Origin: Pseudomonadota bacterium
GTDB lineage: Bacteria > Pseudomonadota > Gammaproteobacteria > Pseudomonadales > Azotimanducaceae
DNA: 7,025 nucleotides
Assembly: GCA_027621895.1 (NCBI GenBank)
Contig: JAQCAK010000096.1
Coordinates: 1-7,025, forward strand
Reading direction: 5' to 3'
The notes under the pieces were generated by a model. It searched no databases. It was not told the DNA's origin and saw only the letters and a list, made by a program, of their open reading frames with translations. The position numbers were made by a program, and so were the translations under genes. This document shows positions 4,942 through 7,025 of this stretch, one piece after another (positions within the stretch are counted from its first letter, which is position 1; each line of letters begins with the position of its first letter).

Positions 4942-7025
4942 TTAACCGCCAGCGTTCGTCAGGCCCGAGAGCAGAGCGAGTCTGCTGTGATCGCGGAGCG
5001 CGGTGCACAGCTGGTTGTTTTCGACAACCTGTTGCATGCTGCGCTCGTACCCAGGGATCAGTTCGCGGTGCAGTTCCAGTATCTGCTGCCATTCCGCGAC
5101 CTTCTCCCTGGAACAGAGACTGTTTGCCAGCCAGGGCGCGATGGTGGGGCGAAAGGTTTCGGGCAGCAGTCGAAGCAGTTCAGCCGGATTCGATTTCAGC
5201 CAGGTGTAGGTCAGGTCGCTGCTGGCAGTCCTGACCATCTGTCGTGCCATGACGCTGGAGTTTTCAGTGCCGCGGAACTGCCCGGCAGCGATTGCAGCCT
5301 GCAGTTTGGCGATCAATACGGGATCCTCAACCCGGGCGAGTGCACCGATGGCATCGGCACGGAAAGCGGGATCATTCGAGCGTATGGCCATCTCCAGCAG
5401 CTGATCGAAATAGGGTTCACCCAGATCCTGGACGCCGATGGACAGCACCGTTTCCAGTTGCCCGGGCGTGACCACGGTCGTATCCGCGGGCCCATCGAAG
5501 CCGATATAGATCGCGGCCTTTTCCGCCAGAGGAGCCCTCAGTGCAGGCTCGGCAGCAACGATCAGCATAAATCGCTGCAGTCTCTCCAGCAGGATATCCG
5601 GGCCATCCATTGTCGCCCGCTCATAGGCTTTGGTCATGATCTGTCGGTAGGCCTTCCTGACAAGGGGTAAATCCTCGCTGGAAAAAATACTGTCGAGACC
5701 CTCGAGATAGCCTGCCACGCTGTCGACGACGGTCCAGTCCTGATGGGCGGCCAGCGCGCTCAAACCCTGCAGGTATCGCTCAGCGGAAAGCGTGCCCGCC
5801 CTGAAGGCAGCATCCAGACTATCCAGCAGGGAGAGAGCCTCGCTGCCGTCGAGCATCGAGGTATCCCGGATCAGCGCTATCCAGTCGGCGTCAGTCACAC
5901 TGAACCGGTAGTACCCGGTACCCCCGGCATTGGGAAACACCAGAGTGGGACAGGGACCATTGATCGGGAAGACCGCCTCAGGTTCCCTAAGCAGGTGGCA
6001 TGATTCGCTGGTGGAACCGTTCTTGAAGCTTTTCAGGCAGACCGGGATCTGCCAAAGCCCGCTGTCGGGTTGAATGCCTGAACCCAGCGGGGCATAGCGA
6101 CTCTGGGTCAGTTTCACGACCGGTTCCGCCTCGCATGATACTGCCATGGATACCAGTGGTACTCCTGCCTGCTCAATGAAGGATGCAAACACGGGTTCGA
6201 TTTCACGCAGTTCGGCACCCAGAGCCAGTGACTCCATAAACTGTGGGGCGTTGGCGGTCGAGTCGGCATATCGTGACAGGTGATAGCGAATACCCTGCCT
6301 GAAATTCTCCTCGCCGGCGTAGCGTTCGATCATGCCCAGGATACCACCGCCTTTCTGGTAGGTGATGCCATCGAACGAGTCGGTGATTCGATCATTGTCC
6401 GATACAATTTCGCGAATCTCCCGAGCATTGGCCAGTGAGTCGTTGGCCATTGCGCCAATCGCTCCCCGCTGCAGGGATCGGTCGAATTCACCGGCTGGCC
6501 AATATGACTGTGCAATCTTGTAGCTCATCCAGGTGGCGAAAGATTCGTTCAGCCAGATGTCGGTCCACCAGTCCGGGGTGACCAGGTCGCCAAACCACAT
6601 GTGCGCCAGTTCGTGGGCATGGGTTGCGAAAAACGCACGGCGCTGGTCAATGGCGGCGTTCTCGTCCAGAAGCAGCAACCATTCGTCGTAGATAATCGCA
6701 CCCACGTTCTCCATGGCGCCGCCGAAGCCGGCGGGCGTCGCGATCAGGTCCAGCTTTCTGTACGGATAGGGCATCCCGAAATAGTCTTCAAGGCGCTCCA
6801 GCAGACCGGCCGTGTGGGAAAGCGCGTAGCGCAGCTGCTCTCCCTGGCCTTTCGCTGCGATGCCCCGCAATGGCACAGCACGTTCGCGGATGGCGGTGGG
6901 CGGGATATCGTCATAAACCACAACGTCATAGGGGCCCACGATGAAAGCCAGCAGATAGGTTGGCAGTGGGCGGGTTGTGGCGAATGTATGGCGAATCAGG
7001 TGACCGGCAGCCGTTGATCCGGTTA
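4942..7025 (-). CDS. M1 family zinc aminopeptidase, C-terminal ~693 residues (cut by right edge)
   Basis: Metallopeptidase that removes N-terminal amino acids from peptides. The frame is open through the right edge, so the true start and any signal peptide are outside; the GTG at 6937-6939 is internal, since family-like sequence (TYLLAFIVGPYD) runs across it. Catalytic elements are intact: exopeptidase motif GGAMENVG (GAMEN at 6706-6720), zinc motif HELAH (6601-6615), the third zinc ligand Glu in WLNESFATW (6544-6546), and the catalytic-type Tyr in ITYQKGGG about 60 residues later. The context HELAHMWFGDLVTPDWWTDIWLNESF is of the eukaryotic aminopeptidase N/ERAP kind rather than E. coli PepN. 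The rest, from about residue 290 of the visible part, is a beta-sandwich followed by a long helical region like the ERAP1 C-terminal domain. Full family members are about 850-900 residues, so roughly a fifth is missing. It ends with TAA at 4942-4944. Confidence 0.93.
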   Translation of the reverse strand, partial: TGSTAAGHLIRHTFATTRPLPTYLLAFIVGPYDVVVYDDIPPTAIRERAVPLRGIAAKGQGEQLRYALSHTAGLLERLEDYFGMPYPYRKLDLIATPAGFGGAMENVGAIIYDEWLLLLDENAAIDQRRAFFATHAHELAHMWFGDLVTPDWWTDIWLNESFATWMSYKIAQSYWPAGEFDRSLQRGAIGAMANDSLANAREIREIVSDNDRITDSFDGITYQKGGGILGMIERYAGEENFRQGIRYHLSRYADSTANAPQFMESLALGAELREIEPVFASFIEQAGVPLVSMAVSCEAEPVVKLTQSRYAPLGSGIQPDSGLWQIPVCLKSFKNGSTSESCHLLREPEAVFPINGPCPTLVFPNAGGTGYYRFSVTDADWIALIRDTSMLDGSEALSLLDSLDAAFRAGTLSAERYLQGLSALAAHQDWTVVDSVAGYLEGLDSIFSSEDLPLVRKAYRQIMTKAYERATMDGPDILLERLQRFMLIVAAEPALRAPLAEKAAIYIGFDGPADTTVVTPGQLETVLSIGVQDLGEPYFDQLLEMAIRSNDPAFRADAIGALARVEDPVLIAKLQAAIAAGQFRGTENSSVMARQMVRTASSDLTYTWLKSNPAELLRLLPETFRPTIAPWLANSLCSREKVAEWQQILELHRELIPGYERSMQQVVENNQLCTALRDHSRLALLSGLTNAGG

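Noticed and set aside
4748..5092. Minus-strand ORF of 114 codons overlapping the aminopeptidase end
   Set aside because: It overlaps the M1 coding end in another frame, is Arg/Pro-rich as shadows are, and its tail competes with the more protein-like 39-codon frame.
4912..5670. Plus-strand ORF of 252 codons opposite the aminopeptidase
   Set aside because: It lies antisense to the conserved M1 C-terminal domain, has no recognisable motif, and is explained by codon bias of the real gene.

Overview
The window looks like ordinary chromosomal sequence from a gammaproteobacterium, possibly a marine or environmental lineage. It is moderately GC-rich by eye. The glutaminase closely resembles Escherichia coli GlsB, and the NlpC/P60-like protein belongs to the YiiX/YebB group often called 'lipo-like' in pseudomonads. 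The genus cannot be told from the sequence. I see no rRNA, tRNA, CRISPR array, insertion sequence, phage gene or toxin-antitoxin pair.

Layout from left to right. (1) Positions 1-633, minus strand: the N-terminal half of a major facilitator exporter of the EntS-like MFS_3 type, cut by the left edge. (2) Positions 798-1724, minus: a luciferase-like, flavin-dependent oxidoreductase, transcribed toward the transporter. (3) Positions 1898-2611, plus: a YiiX/YebB-like cysteine hydrolase, divergent from the oxidoreductase and preceded by an extended -10 promoter candidate. (4) Positions 2620-3663, minus: a small MscS-type mechanosensitive channel with a long charged C-terminal tail, convergent with gene 3 and only 8 bp from it. 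(5) Positions 3823-4734, plus: a glutaminase (glsB type) with every expected substrate-binding residue, divergent from the channel. (6) Positions 4731-4850, minus: a 39-codon ORF whose stop overlaps the glutaminase stop within a CTAG. (7) Positions 4942-7025, minus: the C-terminal ~693 residues of an M1 zinc aminopeptidase, cut by the right edge.

The genes alternate in direction, so they do not form one operon or one pathway. Two loose links can be proposed. The oxidoreductase and exporter are codirectional but 164 bp apart. The glutaminase makes glutamate, a major osmolyte, and sits back to back with an osmotic safety valve. Both links are inference. All gaps between genes are under 300 bp. 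The least conventional items are the 39-residue protein and the region upstream of the exporter, where a strong Shine-Dalgarno precedes only a 6-codon ORF while the exporter frame has no ATG or GTG start.
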